Assembly: GCA_037127255.1 (NCBI GenBank)
Contig: JBANSL010000008.1
Location: 9,741,396-9,805,395 of the forward strand
DNA from: Persicaria tinctoria
Taxonomy: Eukaryota; Streptophyta; Magnoliopsida; Caryophyllales; Polygonaceae
Reading direction: 5' to 3'
Length of the DNA stretch: 64,000 nucleotides
Of the stretch, positions 23,190 to 34,504 are shown in pieces. How positions within the stretch are numbered: the first letter of the stretch is position 1; each line of letters starts with the position of its first letter. Both the position numbers and the translations under genes were made by a program. The notes beneath the pieces were generated by a model, which saw nothing but the letters and a program-made list of their open reading frames with translations, ran no database searches and was not told where the DNA came from.

Positions 23190-24089
23190 ATGGCGGCCTC
23201 TTTCACCAACTTCCTCACCAAAACCCCCTCCCCTCCTTTACTCCCCAAGCCCACCCTCTCCCAATTCCAGTTCCCCTTTCACCTCCCCACTAAATCCCCC
23301 GACCCGACCCGGCCCACCAACCGTTCCCGGGTCGTGCTCCGGGCCGCTCCCCCGCCCTCCTCCCCGGGCCCGGCCACCACCCCTCCCAAGCCCAAAGACG
23401 AGCGGGTCCAGAAGGTCCACAACATCGACGAGTTCGACGCGGCGCTCCGGGCCGCCAAGGACCGCCTGGTGGTGGTGGAGTACGCCACAAGCAAGGACGA
23501 CGATTCCAAGAAGATATACCCGTTCATGGTGGAGCTGAGCCGCACCTGCAGCGACGTCGACTTCATCCTGGTGATGGGCGACGAGTCGGAGTCCACCCGC
23601 GCGCTCTGCCGCCGGGAGAAGGTGGAGGAGGTGCCGCACTTCACCTTCTACAAGTCGATGGAGAAGATCCACGAGGAGGAGGCGATCGGGCCCGACGTGC
23701 TCGCCGGCGACGTCCTCTACTACGGCGACAGCCACTCCGAGGTGGTGCAGCTGCACAGCGGCGAAGACGTCAAGAGCCTCATCGAGGCGCACAAGGTCGA
23801 CAGCAAGCTCATCGTGCTCGACGTCGGCCTCAAGCACTGCGGGCCCTGCGTCAAGGTGTACCCCACGGTGGTCAAGCTGTCGAAGCAGATGGAGACGGTC
23901 GTGTTCGCGAGGATGAACGGCGACGAGAACGAGAGCTGTATGGACTTCTTGAGGGAGATGGAGGTGATTCAGGTCCCCACGTTTTTGTTCATCCGAGACG
24001 GCGAGATTTGCGGGAGATACGTGGGGTCTGGAAAGGGAGAGCTCATCGGAGAAATTCTTAGATACCAAGGAGTCCGGGTTACTTATTGA
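23190..24089 (+). CDS. CDSP32: Chloroplast thioredoxin-like protein CDSP32
   Basis: A stromal thioredoxin of about 32 kDa induced by drought and oxidative stress; it reduces 2-Cys peroxiredoxin and interacts with methionine sulfoxide reductase B (family knowledge). 299 residues in one exon. Residues 1 to about 50 are rich in Ser, Thr, Pro and Arg with few acids, a chloroplast transit peptide. Two thioredoxin folds follow: the first (about 72-170) lacks a CxxC pair; the second (about 190-295) carries CGPC with catalytic C217 and C220, in [12 protein letters not shown] cis-proline lies in [12 protein letters not shown] 23190 is chosen because it opens the transit peptide. The sequence is very GC-rich. 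It is the next gene after SMT2, same strand. Confidence 0.95.
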   Translation: MAASFTNFLTKTPSPPLLPKPTLSQFQFPFHLPTKSPDPTRPTNRSRVVLRAAPPPSSPGPATTPPKPKDERVQKVHNIDEFDAALRAAKDRLVVVEYATSKDDDSKKIYPFMVELSRTCSDVDFILVMGDESESTRALCRREKVEEVPHFTFYKSMEKIHEEEAIGPDVLAGDVLYYGDSHSEVVQLHSGEDVKSLIEAHKVDSKLIVLDVGLKHCGPCVKVYPTVVKLSKQMETVVFARMNGDENESCMDFLREMEVIQVPTFLFIRDGEICGRYVGSGKGELIGEILRYQGVRVTY

Positions 24090-24319
24090 TCGACCGTTGA
24101 TCGATCGATTGGTTTTTAATTTGGTTTTGAATGTTTGATCATCTTATAGTGATCGATGCTCGTTTGGTCGTTAGTTAAATGGACATTTGGAAATATTGAT
24201 CAATGAATGGATGAACATATACATTTTGATTATTACATTCTTACATTTGATTATTACATTGTTACATTGGAATTGAATATAGATCAATCACCACCATTAG
24301 TTAGTACTATTATAACGAG

Positions 24320-24560
24320 AATGAAAATAGCGAAGAATGGCACAAAGATTTACGTGGTTCGGCAACGGTATGTTACCTACGGCTACGGACAGAGAGCCGG
24401 ATTTCTTATTAGAGGAGCAAAACCGATTAGGATTACAAGGGGTCGGTGTTTCATTAGTATACGAAGAGACTCTTGAAACCACCACCAGGGGCTCCACCCC
24501 CCGGACACCCCGATGCGTCGTCGGTCACGATGAGTCAAGACACATTAACAAGTACGATTT
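24320..24560 (+). repeat. Retrotransposon LTR-like fragment
   Basis: Contains AAGATTTACGTGGTTCGGC followed by TACCTACGGCTACGG, a word pair common in plant LTR retrotransposon ends. No coding part or matching partner LTR lies in the window. A local ORF is not conserved. Confidence 0.45.
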
Positions 24561-24639
24561 AAATAGTATTTTTAATAATTAATTAGTTTTGAGATAAAAT
24601 CTCATAGGAATATTACCAATTGCTTTGAGAGAGAAAAAT

Positions 24640-25070
24640 CCAAAGTGTATCTGTTAGTATTGGGCGGGTTGTCGAGTTGTCTGGTTGTGTGATTTTGAGT
24701 TCTAGCGGTTTTTTGAGCGATCAGTGTTTCTTTTTATTTGTCGATGTGCGAGAGGTCGTGAACGTGATCGAAACGACGAAACCTGAAGGCTCGTTGACAG
24801 AGTTCAAATCTGAGGTTTTCACTTTGTTTCTAGGGATTCCTTACGTCGCCTCTACTGACTGACGGATGAGTTGTCGCACACTGCTTCTGTTCTTTCATCA
24901 TTTACGCTAGTCTTCGTTGTTAACCGCACCGTTGTAATTTGGCGGCTTTGCCTTGTTGTTGTTCTATGTCTTTAGCTTACTTGACGATTTATCTGTTGCC
25001 GAGTTCTTCGGCTTATCAACCCCGGACTTATCCGGGACGTCGAATTCTTACCAGATCAAAAAAAAAAAAA
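24640..25070 (+). mobile_element. LINE-type 3' end fragment (copy G)
   Basis: A T/G-rich tail ends in GCCGAGTTCTTCGGCTTATC, then the hairpin CCCGGACTTATCCGGG, then CGTCGAATTCTTACC and poly(A) at about 25057. It has the same terminal architecture as 12790-13035, 32685-33853, 41518-41714 and 59168-60245. It is 5' truncated; target duplication not identified. Confidence 0.65.
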
Positions 25071-25404
25071 AGGATGGGAAGCAATAAAAGAAGCAATCAA
25101 TTTTGTGTACCAATTTTCACACTTGTTTAGCTATTGCTTTGCTTCCAAATTTATCCTCTATGATAGGCTGATTAATAGCAAAACACATAGAGGCAATTAC
25201 TTTTAGGCTTCCAAAGTCTGCATGATGTTCCATACAAACTTCATACGGGACTTTGTTAGTACTAGAGCTCACTGTCAGCCCAGCTCTGTACAGCCCAACG
25301 ATGAGCCCAGCAACACAGCCCATAAGAATAAGACAAACAGCACAGATAACAGCACTACATACCAGCAATTATGTTGTGAGCAAATAGGGTTTGTTTAATG
25401 CTTA
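25071..25404. other. Spacer with an unassigned minus-strand ORF
   Basis: A minus-strand frame at 25117-25368 contains SLKVIASMCFAINQP and a hydrophobic stretch. It matches nothing I recognise and may be transposon debris. Confidence 0.25.
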
Positions 25405-25570
25405 AAAAAAGTTCGGTTCGAGCTCGTTTATTTCCTAAACGAGCCGAGCATGGATACATTTTTAAGTTCGAATCTAAACTTAGGCTCAGTTTGAGCTTGA
25501 CTCGTTTCTAAACGAAATAAATATGAACAAGTAATACTCGACTCGTTCGGCTCGAATAATAGCCCTAATG
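25405..25570. repeat. Dispersed GCTCG-rich repeat, copy 2
   Basis: Shares GTTCGGTTCGAGCTCGTT, TCCTAAACGAGCCGAGC and CGACTCGTTCGGCTCGAA with copy 1, and ends CGAATAATAGCCCTAAT. It is shorter than the other copies. Confidence 0.6.
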
Positions 25571-26253
25571 GAAGCCCATTGGTGCTCGGCTTATATATAC
25601 AACTCTTATGAAATCCAAGCCTTGTATATAAGTTTTGTGTGCTCGGTTTGGTTAGCGTATAATGTGCTTGGGCGCGTGTGTAAGACCCAAGGTATTAAGA
25701 GGCGTTAGCCCATGCCACATAGTCCTCTCAGATCCGTTTGTTCTCACTTAGAGAATGAAAGAAAGAGTTTTTGTAACATGGATGAATCACTTATAAGTTA
25801 AATCACTTTCAACCCCCTTATTATATGTGATGTGGTACGAGAATGTTACCATCCCCAAAGCACTGACGACCCCGTTAGACAGTTGCACTTGAGGGAGGTA
25901 TGGAAGATATACAATGTAACCCACACTAGAATTATGTGAAATCCAAGCATTGTTATGAGGTGTGGCTACTCCTCCTATTGTCAATTAACTTTATGATGGA
26001 AACCCATTGGTTTTGCTTTCTCGGCTTGATAAGCGCATGATGTGCATAGACATATGGACCCCATCATATATGACCCACCAGAATTTAACAGAAGTCTGGA
26101 CGACCTGTCTCCCATGTATACAATCAAAACGTACACTTAACTAGTGCACGCAGGTACATTATATATATATATACCTTTTAACACCATAAAGTATAAACCC
26201 TACCTTGTTTCCTCTCCTTTGGTTCATATGATGAAGGGGTTTGAAAGATGATA
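25571..26253. other. Spacer, no gene seen
   Basis: AT-rich with a short TA microsatellite near 26161. ORFs such as the minus-strand one at 25787-25984 show no conserved motif. Confidence 0.4.
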
Positions 26254-26488
26254 CTACCTCCGTTCCATAATACATGGGCTTTTCCTTTTTGACACGTTTT
26301 TTAAGGAGCGAAAAACTCTATAAAATATTATTTTTTTAATCAAATTTTTTATATCATTTGATATTTATTACTAATAAGTATCAAATTATATAAAAAATTT
26401 AATTAAAAAAATAATATTTCATATAGTTTTTCGCTCCTTAAAAAACGTGCCGAAAACTAAAAACCCATGTATTTTGGAACGGAGGGAG
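26254..26488. mobile_element. Stowaway-type MITE
   Basis: Inverted ends CTACCTCCGTTCCATAATAC and, inward from the right, CTCCCTCCGTTCCAAAATAC, with TA on both sides. A long internal inverted repeat (GGAGCGAAAAACT versus AGTTTTTCGCTCC) could fold the whole element into one hairpin. Confidence 0.9.
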
Positions 26489-27483
26489 TATATAAAATGT
26501 TATGAGGATGTTGCGAGCGTGGTATGAATTGATGAACACTATAATGATTGATGCCTTTACACGAGAAGCATCAATTCATTTCTAGTAGCAAATCTTGTCG
26601 TCCATTCATCTCTCACTCTTATGCCCAAACTTTTCAATTATTTCACTGATTCCCCCAAAGATTGGAACTTTTCAATTGTTGCCTTTCTACAAAGATTTGG
26701 AACTTTTCAGTTGTTTGTTGGTGTATTCATAATGTCTTGAATGGCTTCTTTCTATACCTTTTCACCAACTCTCTACGTCAACAAGTGTAGACATCATTTT
26801 ATAAAATTGGTTTAAATATATATTAGTTTCTTGGTTTATCAACTATCAAATTTGACCGACCAAAACAAAAATGAAAAACTAATAGCTTCTATATATGAAC
26901 TTGGACTTTTTCTAGCATTAACACCGGAGCCATATATCTTCCCAATAATAAACATTTGATTAATCAAATAATTGAAATTTGACCCCTTTTTTCATACAGT
27001 ATATTTTAATTATCTACAGAATGTCCAGTCTGTTGGATGAAATTATTATACTCCGTATATTTAAACAGCTAAATCATACGGAGTATTTTCCATCACAATT
27101 AATTGATACTTCGTATTAGGTTAGGATATGTTTGATAAATAAATAAATAAATAAAATGACCAGTTGAAATTGATGAATTATTTGTGCTAAATGTATTTGT
27201 TAATATGTTAATATGATGTTTGATAAACTCAGCTTTTAAGTTAGTTGGTGAAAACTTGTTAATAGAAAATCTAAAAGTATGAAAAGCTTTGGTGGAGAGT
27301 GGTTAAAAAACTCCGATTCCAAAAGCTAATTAAAATAAAATCTTATATTTATTTCATTCAAAACTTTCAAAATCAAAAGTTTTGAAAGTGCAATTTGGTG
27401 CCAAACTAGTTTCCTTTGACGCGTCATAATTATAAGCTAGTAATACAATTTTTAATAATCTATATCTAATATCTAATATAATA
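26489..27483. other. Spacer, no gene seen
   Basis: AT-rich. It contains a small inverted pair TACTCCGTA (27049-27057) and TACGGAGTA (27077-27085), and an AAAT tandem run at about 27137-27154. Confidence 0.4.
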
Positions 27484-27718
27484 CTCCATCCGTTTCATAA
27501 TAAAAGTCGTTTGACTTTTTTACACGCATTTTTATGAGATAAAAACTATATAAAATATTATTTTTTAATGAATTTTTTTTGATAAATTTATACTTATAAC
27601 TACTAAGTATGAAATTATTAAAAAAAATTGATCAAAAAAATAATATTTTATAGTGTTTTTATCTCCTAAAAAAACGTGCAGAAAAAGACAAACGACTTTT
27701 ATTTTGAAACAGAGAGAG
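27484..27718. mobile_element. Stowaway-type MITE
   Basis: Ends CTCCATCCGTTTCATAATAA and, inward from the right, CTCTCTCTGTTTCAAAATAA, flanked by TA. Internal arms ACACGCATTTTTATGAGAT and ATCTCCTAAAAAAACGTGC are complementary. About 235 bp with no ORF. Confidence 0.87.
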
Positions 27719-28601
27719 TACTAAAACAAATGCGAAGGATGCCACATGGCAACACCTCATTAAACAGGCCTACGTGGCAGCTTCTCATTTAGCGTGACCC
27801 CACCTTATTTTTATAGATAAACATAAATCCACCTAAATAATTAATTCAATTTAATCAATTATTAATTTTAACAAATCTAAATAGTTATTAAACTGATCTA
27901 ACAAATTTAACATACGATTTTTTCTAATAAAATTTAACATACGATTAATTTACCATAAGATTAATATTAAAATATCCCAATATGCTTAAGAATTTAATTG
28001 GTTGAAGATAAATGATGATCACACCTTAAATCATTAATTACACTTTAAGTTGTTGGCTATTTGATTTAAATTTTTTATTTGTGAAAACTATAACTTATTT
28101 TACCCAGATGCTAAGTATTGGTTTCCTTAACCATAAGACGAAGAAGATCGCAGATAGTTAGGTCTTATAGGGTAATTGTCGAATGTGAATAGGAACTAAT
28201 TGGGAAATTGTGGAATTTATGTATAGTGGGGTGAGACTGAATGGCTCACCTGCTGGGCGAGATGGATAGGGCTTGCGAAGCTCATATTTTTCAAAATTTG
28301 TGTTCATTCAAATTCAAGTCTTTGTTTTTGTTTTAGGGATTAGGATGTATAGATACGTTTGTTTTGATTTTCTTAATTAAATAGAAATAAAGTCAAATGT
28401 TTTTTCATGGCAACTAACATTAATTTAGTTATCATCATAATACTATGATAAGATCAATTTATTTTCATTCTAATATTTGTTAAATTTGTTTAATTTATCC
28501 TAAGAAGCTTTTCATCGAAATAGGTATTCTTATATTTTTTTTATGAAATAATTTATTTTTACAAGTGTATTTGACAAAAAAAATTGAAGTTATGTGATTA
28601 G
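27719..28601. other. Spacer, no gene seen
   Basis: AT-rich. A short segment at 27733-27790 (GGATGCCACATGGCAACACC, TACGTGGCAGCTTCTC) resembles the start of the Helitron-like unit at 30119. No gene. Confidence 0.35.
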
Positions 28602-28604
28602 GGT

Positions 28605-28925
28605 GTGTTTGGATTTCAATATATTTTAATTATAATGCATAAATGCTTGAGTAGTGTTTGTTTAACACTTTTTACAATAGTTTAAAATAACGTAAAATTT
28701 AAATAAAATATATAGTAAATTATGTGAATTAATTATATTATGTTATATAATGTAATTAAAAACTTTACACAATAATGGTTGTTTGATTGACACAATTTAT
28801 AAGGTATTTTATTTAAAAGGTATATCATTTTAAACACATTATAAAATTTGATAACGAAATACTACTCAAGTGTTTGTATTTATAAATACATTATGATTAA
28901 AATGCAATTGGAATCCAAACACACC
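28605..28925. mobile_element. Tourist-like MITE
   Basis: Ends are inverted repeats: GGGTGTGTTTGGATTTCAAT on the left and, inward from the right, GGGTGTGTTTGGATTCCAAT. The left is preceded by TTA; the right is followed by TGA, an imperfect 3-bp duplication. About 320 bp, AT-rich, no ORF. Confidence 0.85.
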
Positions 28926-28972
28926 CTGACTTCACTTATTTATAAGACTAATATTAATGCCTTAATTTTTTT

Positions 28973-30087
28973 TATATTGTTAAATATCATTTGAACCTAA
29001 ACATATTTTGAATATATATATTAAGATCCTTATTAATAAATTGAATATAAAATATACTTTCATTAGCAAATATATTCCGTTGAATCTTCTAATTTCATAA
29101 AGGGCATGGTATAAAAAAAATAAAATAAAGAGATTTGAGATTTGTATATTTAACAACAATTTCATATACACTAAAGACATGTCTTAGTTTTTATTTCATT
29201 TTTTTAATAGTGAAAACATTTAGAGTCAAATAAATCAAATATTAAAATGAATCATGTATAGGTGAATCTTTAACTGTCCTTCTTGAACCTCCTTCGTAAC
29301 TTTATGTTTTTTTTTCTCACTTTCAACTCTTTTTTCTTCCATATTTTTTAAAAATTATTCTAGAGGTTTAAGCAAAAATTTAGGTTTCCTGTTAAAGTTT
29401 CTTTGTCGGATGGCTCAATTAAGATTGTTACAGAGGTTGGGATATACATCTTGCATCAGGGTTGGTTTTGTATGATGTTTTCTCTATACCTGAGTTCAAG
29501 ATCAATCTGTTATGTGTTGGGAAAGTGATGTTTTCACTAATATATAATAATAATAAAGCTTCTATTTAGACATTGCAAATCATATAACATGCTCAAATAA
29601 AACTAATGAAAAGATAATATTTGATAGACTTTTTAGCTTCTTAAAAAACATGGCAAAAAATAAAACGACCTATATTTTGAGAAGGATGAAGCATTTTTTA
29701 TTTATTTTAAGTTTATTACAAGAATATTTATTCTCCGACATTTTTATATATTGTCTATCCAAAAATTCTTAAAACTCCATTCACCTAGAGTTTGCGTAAT
29801 ATGTAGTCGAACTACCAAATTATTTGGTCTTACCTTCCAATTCATTAACACAACAAAAATTAATAGTAGAGGACCACATTTTTATATCTTGCCTCATGCA
29901 TTTCAAATCTCAAACCCAAACTTACTAGGAAGGTGAGACATTGATGGAAGCATTATTATTTTTATATCCAAATTTATATTATTTTACTATGTTGTTTTCA
30001 TATTATTATAATAGTACAATATATCTAATATATAAAGTAAATAAATTATGGTAATATCTTCTATAAAATATAACATATTTTATAAAT
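28973..30087. other. Spacer, possible Helitron interior
   Basis: AT-rich DNA ending at the Helitron-type terminus at 30088-30118. Apart from the copia fragment at 29375 no gene is seen. A 5' Helitron end was not located. Confidence 0.35.
29375..29525 (+). pseudogene. Small copia pol fragment
   Basis: Reads FPVKVSLSDGSIKIVTEVG followed, after frameshifts, by a PEFKINLLCVGK-like stretch. These match the region between protease and integrase of plant copia elements. No LTRs are linked to it. Confidence 0.5.
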
Positions 30088-30118
30088 CCCGTGCGTTACG
30101 CACGGGTACTACGCTAGT
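30088..30118 (+). mobile_element. Helitron 3' terminus (hairpin plus CTAGT)
   Basis: A perfect hairpin CCCGTGCGTTACGCACGGG (30088-30106) is followed by TACTACG and CTAGT (30114-30118). A GC-rich hairpin about 10 nt before CTRR is the hallmark of Helitron 3' ends. It marks the right end of a Helitron lying to the left. Confidence 0.8.
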
Positions 30119-30304
30119 TATAATACTAAAGGAGAAGTCGCCTACGACATGTGGCGGCTTCTCCTTTAAAGTAGGTTTTTTTTGAATTTGTTAATTAAAT
30201 AATTGGATATTTAAGTAATTAGAGTAATTATTAATTAAAGTTTAGAATTTATCGATAAGATTTTGTCGAATCTCTGGTGGTTATGATTTTGGATAAGGTC
30301 AAAT

Positions 30305-30505
30305 GATTAATTAATTAATTTTCCGATCGGTTACGATTGGATCACGTTTTTACGATTTCAATTCATTTAATTAATTAATTAATTTTCCGATCGTTTACGA
30401 TTGGATCACGTTGTTACGATTTCATTTCATTTAATAAAATAATTAATTAATTTTCCGATCGGTTACAATTGGATCACGTTGTTACGATTTCATTTCATTT
30501 ACATA
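30305..30505 (+). repeat. Three tandem copies of an about 66-bp unit
   Basis: Units starting TTTTCCGATCG occur at 30319, 30383 and 30451, each followed by a TTACGATTGGATCACGTT-type block and TACGATTTCA. Periods are 64 and 68 bp. Confidence 0.88.
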
Positions 30506-31289
30506 CACCCCCCAATACGTAATTGATTGCAAATGAATTTAGCTGATTGTAATTGATTCTCTAATTGAAAGATACTCCGTACAAATGAAGGTAAGGTTGA
30601 CCACTTTACGTTGAGGTAGATTTTATTTTCAACCGAGTTACTCATAATGACAAATATTAAAAGTAAGGCTTCCATAGAGAATAATAATAGGAATCATCGA
30701 AAAAAAGGTATGTACGTTAAATATTATTTTAGTTTATGCGTCTGTGAGATTCATTTCGGTTTGACTGAGTTAAATCAATTGATGATGGAGTTCTTTAATC
30801 ACGTTTGTGTGGATTAGTTTCGTTTTGATTAAATTCCTTAATCACGTTTTTCTATTTAGTTTATTTGTTTGTGTGGATTAGTTTTGATCGTTATGGAGTT
30901 CATTATGGAGTTTATGCGTTTGAATTAATCTTTTTTTTTTTCCAGACGATGAAAAAGAGTGTACCCCTAAAAAATTTCATTACCTAGACGAGTTATTACC
31001 ACAACACCTAAACACCACACGAATCTGATAGAATATTACTCCGTATTGTTCGCGTATTAAAAATGTCTGGGTCCCTAAGCTACAATGATCTTGGAAAACT
31101 TCATTCGATTGACATGATTTTGATAGATGAAAAGGTAATTGTGTTTAAATATTTATTAGTTTGTTTACACTAACCGATCTAATCATGTATTCGAAATTGA
31201 AGGTGTCAGTTAGGTTTTGGTCTTGATTGGATTTTATATGTTGATGTGACGCCTTCTACTTTAGCATAGGAATATTAACCAATTATGTA

Positions 31290-32145
31290 TTTTTCAATTT
31301 TTAAATAAACTATTATTTATTATAAATCAAATTTCTTATTTAAATACGTAAGTAATTAATTAATTCATTTTCCCCTAAATCTTAACCGATTGATTTTATT
31401 TTTAAAATTCTTTTTATTAATTTCATTAAAATTATTTTGAATTGGATATTATTGCAATTTTGAATTTGAATAACAATTCAGATGAACTTAAATAACTAAC
31501 AAAATCTAATTTTGGTTTTATTTTTATTATTTATTATAAATAAAATTACTTATTTAAATACGTAATTAATTCATTCATTCATTTTTCCCTAAATCTTAAC
31601 CGATTGATTTTCTTTTTAATTTTTTTTATTAATTTCATTGAAATTATTTTGAATTGGATATTACTGCAATTTTGAATTTGAATAACAATTCGGATAAACT
31701 TAAATAACTTTAAAAATCTAATTGGGTTTATTTTTATTATTTATTATAAATCAAATTACTTATTTAAATACGTAATTAATTAATTAATTCATTTTCCCCT
31801 AAATCTCAACCGATTGATTTTCTTTTTAAATTTCTTTTTTTATTAATTTCATTAAATTTATTTTGAATTGGATATTATTGCAATTTTGAATTTGAATAAC
31901 AATTCGGATAAACTTAAATAACTTCAAAAATCAAATTGGTTTTCTTTTCATTATTTATTATAAATCAAATTACTTATTTAAATATGTAATTCATTCATTC
32001 ATTCATTTTCCCCTAAATCTTAACCGATTGATTTTCTTTTTTATTTTATTTTTTTATTAATTTAACTAAAATTATTTTGAATTGGATATTATTGCAATTT
32101 TGAATTTGAATAACAATTCGGATAAACTTAAATAACTAACAAAAT
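31290..32145 (+). repeat. Four tandem copies of an about 212-bp unit
   Basis: The marker ACCGATTGATTTT recurs with its flanks from 31381, 31595, 31805 and 32019, giving periods of 214, 210 and 214 bp. Each unit carries GAATTGGATATTATTGCAAT-like and TTATTATAAATCAAATTACT-like blocks and a variable ATTC/ATTA microsatellite. Confidence 0.9.
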
Positions 32146-32667
32146 CTATATTGAATCTTTTCAATAAGATTCGTATACAAAAATACACTTGTGTCTTCAA
32201 TTCTATAAATTAGATCATCTCTCCATCAATGGGTCTTCTTCACTGTAAGTTTTTATTGATCATTGTAATTTATTTTAAATTTCTTGCAATCTTGTCATCG
32301 ATCTAATTTTTAGCATTTTATCATTCTACTTTGTTTGTTTGTTTATAATTTATTCGAATTGGCTCTTAATTTGTATGTGCATGCAATTGTTTGTTTATAA
32401 GATAGTGTAAAAGCAAAACTTGGAGAATCGACTTGATTTAGTTCAATTTATGTTTTTCTACCCCCACTCAAACGTTATAGTTTTCGAGGTGAGTAATGTA
32501 CAAATTTCTATTCTATAATTATAATTTACAAATTAACTATTAATGTCTTTCTAGAGTTTAGAGTTTATTTAGAATTTTTTTTAATATATTTACTAATATT
32601 AAATAATAAATATATTGATTTAAAAAAAACCCGCACAAAAGTGCGGGTACTAAACTAGTTAAGGACT

Positions 32668-32684
32668 ATATCACTATACACTCC
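32668..32684 (+). repeat. Left target duplication of element A
   Basis: ATATCACTATACACTCC, repeated exactly at 33854-33870. A 17-bp duplication is typical of LINE-driven insertion. Confidence 0.92.
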
Positions 32685-33853
32685 AAAAAAACTAGTAGTG
32701 AAAAAGAAAAACCTTAAAAAACGCTCTCTTTAGAGATGCGTCCCTTTGACGCCGCCGCCGAGGTTCCGGCCTCAATGGCGCACCGCCCATTCTTGGCCTT
32801 CCCTGCTAAGTCTTCACCATCGGTGGATATTTAGAGTCACCGCCCACCTTCACAGCCTCTCCGGCTTGGCCTATCCGGCTCTGCTTCACCGGCTCACGAC
32901 CTCAACGGCGCCTGCCTCCACTCCTCTCCAGCCTCCACAAGGCTCACCGACCTCCGCCTGGTCCACCTTCGAGTTGTATTACAACTCGTCATCGCAGCTC
33001 AGTCCCCCGCTTCCAATCTCGACGATTCTCTTGCGCCTCCGCCGTTAGTGGCGTCGCCGCCGGGTCCATCGCTCCCGACTCACTTACGTCTCACAAAGAC
33101 CCCCTGCCGGATGTGGGGCCCGTCGCCTCTCGCTATTCCGCCACCGCCTCCGCTCTCGGTTCACCACCGCCTCTATGTTGCCCTTCACTTTAGGTGTGGT
33201 TACCACGAATTCTTAATAAATGGCCTGCGTGCCATAGGTTTTAATCTTGTTTTGGCTTAGATCCAATCTCAACCCGTTCTTCCGTCTCGATGCCTTTTTA
33301 TTGTTGTTCATTTTCTCACCTTTGGCCCGTTTCACCCGCCTCTTTTTTGACTACTTAGTAGCCGCTCACGATCTTGTTATCGTCCTGGAGGGGATGGGAT
33401 GAGTTTGGGTGTTTTTATGAACAATGGTTTGGCTTTGAGTCGTTTTTGTGGGTTGTTGTGCAGTGCTGTTCTTGTTGTGTTGCAGGTTTCTTTGAGCGGT
33501 GCTTGGTTTGTCATGTTCGATCACGCCGTGAATGTGCGTTGACATCTGATGGCTTGTTTTGAGTCCACAATCTGAGGTGTCCGCTGATATTTCCAGAGCT
33601 CTCTGTGTGCGTGTCTCTTTGACCGATCGTGTTTCTCTCTTTGGCTTGTGTTTCTCAATGGAGGATGGCTTGTACGTTTTATTTGTAATTTTATTTATGT
33701 CATTTGTTTATGTTATTTGCTTCAGTCATTTGCTTCTGTTTTTTTGTTTTCAGCTGTACATGATGGTTAGTCCATCCACCGGCTTGTCCGGTCTCTTGGT
33801 TGCCCTAGACTTGTCTAGGGAACTGAATTCTTATCTTGCTTCAAAAAAAAAAA
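32685..33853 (+). mobile_element. Element A: non-autonomous LINE-type retroelement
   Basis: A 1.17-kb insertion with exact 17-bp target duplications and a 3' poly(A). It has a GC-rich 5' part (32746-33200: clusters of GCCGCC and CCGGC) and a T/G-rich 3' part ending in the perfect hairpin CCCTAGACTTGTCTAGGG, then GAATTCTTATC and A12. There is no reverse transcriptase; scattered ORFs are short and unconserved. It looks like a LINE 5' UTR joined to a LINE 3' UTR, mobilised by an autonomous relative. Confidence 0.82.
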
Positions 33854-34504
33854 ATATCACTATACACTCCCAACTCCAAGTGACTATTTTTTAATCCATG
33901 ATAAACATTTTTTGAATAAAACGAGAGCCTCAAATCTCAATTGCCCAAATTCATGTGTGAAAACATAAATTGACAAAGTGATCACTTAAGAATGAAACCC
34001 CAAAACCCCAAAAGCTACCAGGAGAACGCGCCTTTGCACGCGCCCCCTTTTACCTCCAACACACCCCCAAATCGAAAACCGAAAACCGAAAAAACCCTAA
34101 CCCCTCCCGCAAATCAGGTCCCGATCGTTCTCAAAAACCCAAATCGGTATTGTTCCATCAAACCTAAACGATTCTGGTTCTGGATCTGGTAGAAATTTTG
34201 GATCTCGAACGGGGTTGGGGACTCTTTTTGCTTTCTGGGGGTCGGCTTCTGCTTCTCGTCCACATCGCAACAATGGCGATTTCAAGATGCAAGCTTTGCA
34301 ACAATCAAGGGATTTCTTCCTGTATCCCTCTTCAACGATGGGGATTTCCTTTTGGATGTGTCCTGCTTCTTCTGGGTCTGGTTCTCTGGCTTCAGAGAAC
34401 TCCTTCTCCATCATTACCTCTGCTTCTCCCAGGACCCGCGGTGTTCTTGGGTTAATCTTGACAGGTACGACTCTCTAACCTTAATCTATGCTTCTAAACT
34501 ACAG

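Larger units (their letters stand above)
30119..32658 (+). mobile_element. Non-autonomous Helitron-like element
   Basis: The right end has the hairpin CCCGCACAAAAGTGCGGG (30 bp before the end, 32630-32647), then TACTAAA and CTAG (32655-32658). The left end follows directly on the previous Helitron terminus and begins with the inverted repeat AAAGGAGAAGTCGCC...GGCGGCTTCTCCTTT (30126-30168). A canonical TC start is not seen, so the left boundary is tentative. There is no helicase or Rep ORF; the interior holds two tandem arrays. Confidence 0.65.

Noticed and set aside
23238..24068. 276-codon antisense ORF across CDSP32
   Set aside because: Same cause; Leu/Val/His-rich low-complexity translation.
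31290..32145. CRISPR-like regular array
   Set aside because: Units are about 212 bp with no short repeats and unique spacers; this is a eukaryotic tandem repeat in a Helitron-like element.
32746..33260. Two plus-strand ORFs as small host genes
   Set aside because: They lie inside element A, lack conserved motifs and look like C-rich LINE leader sequence.
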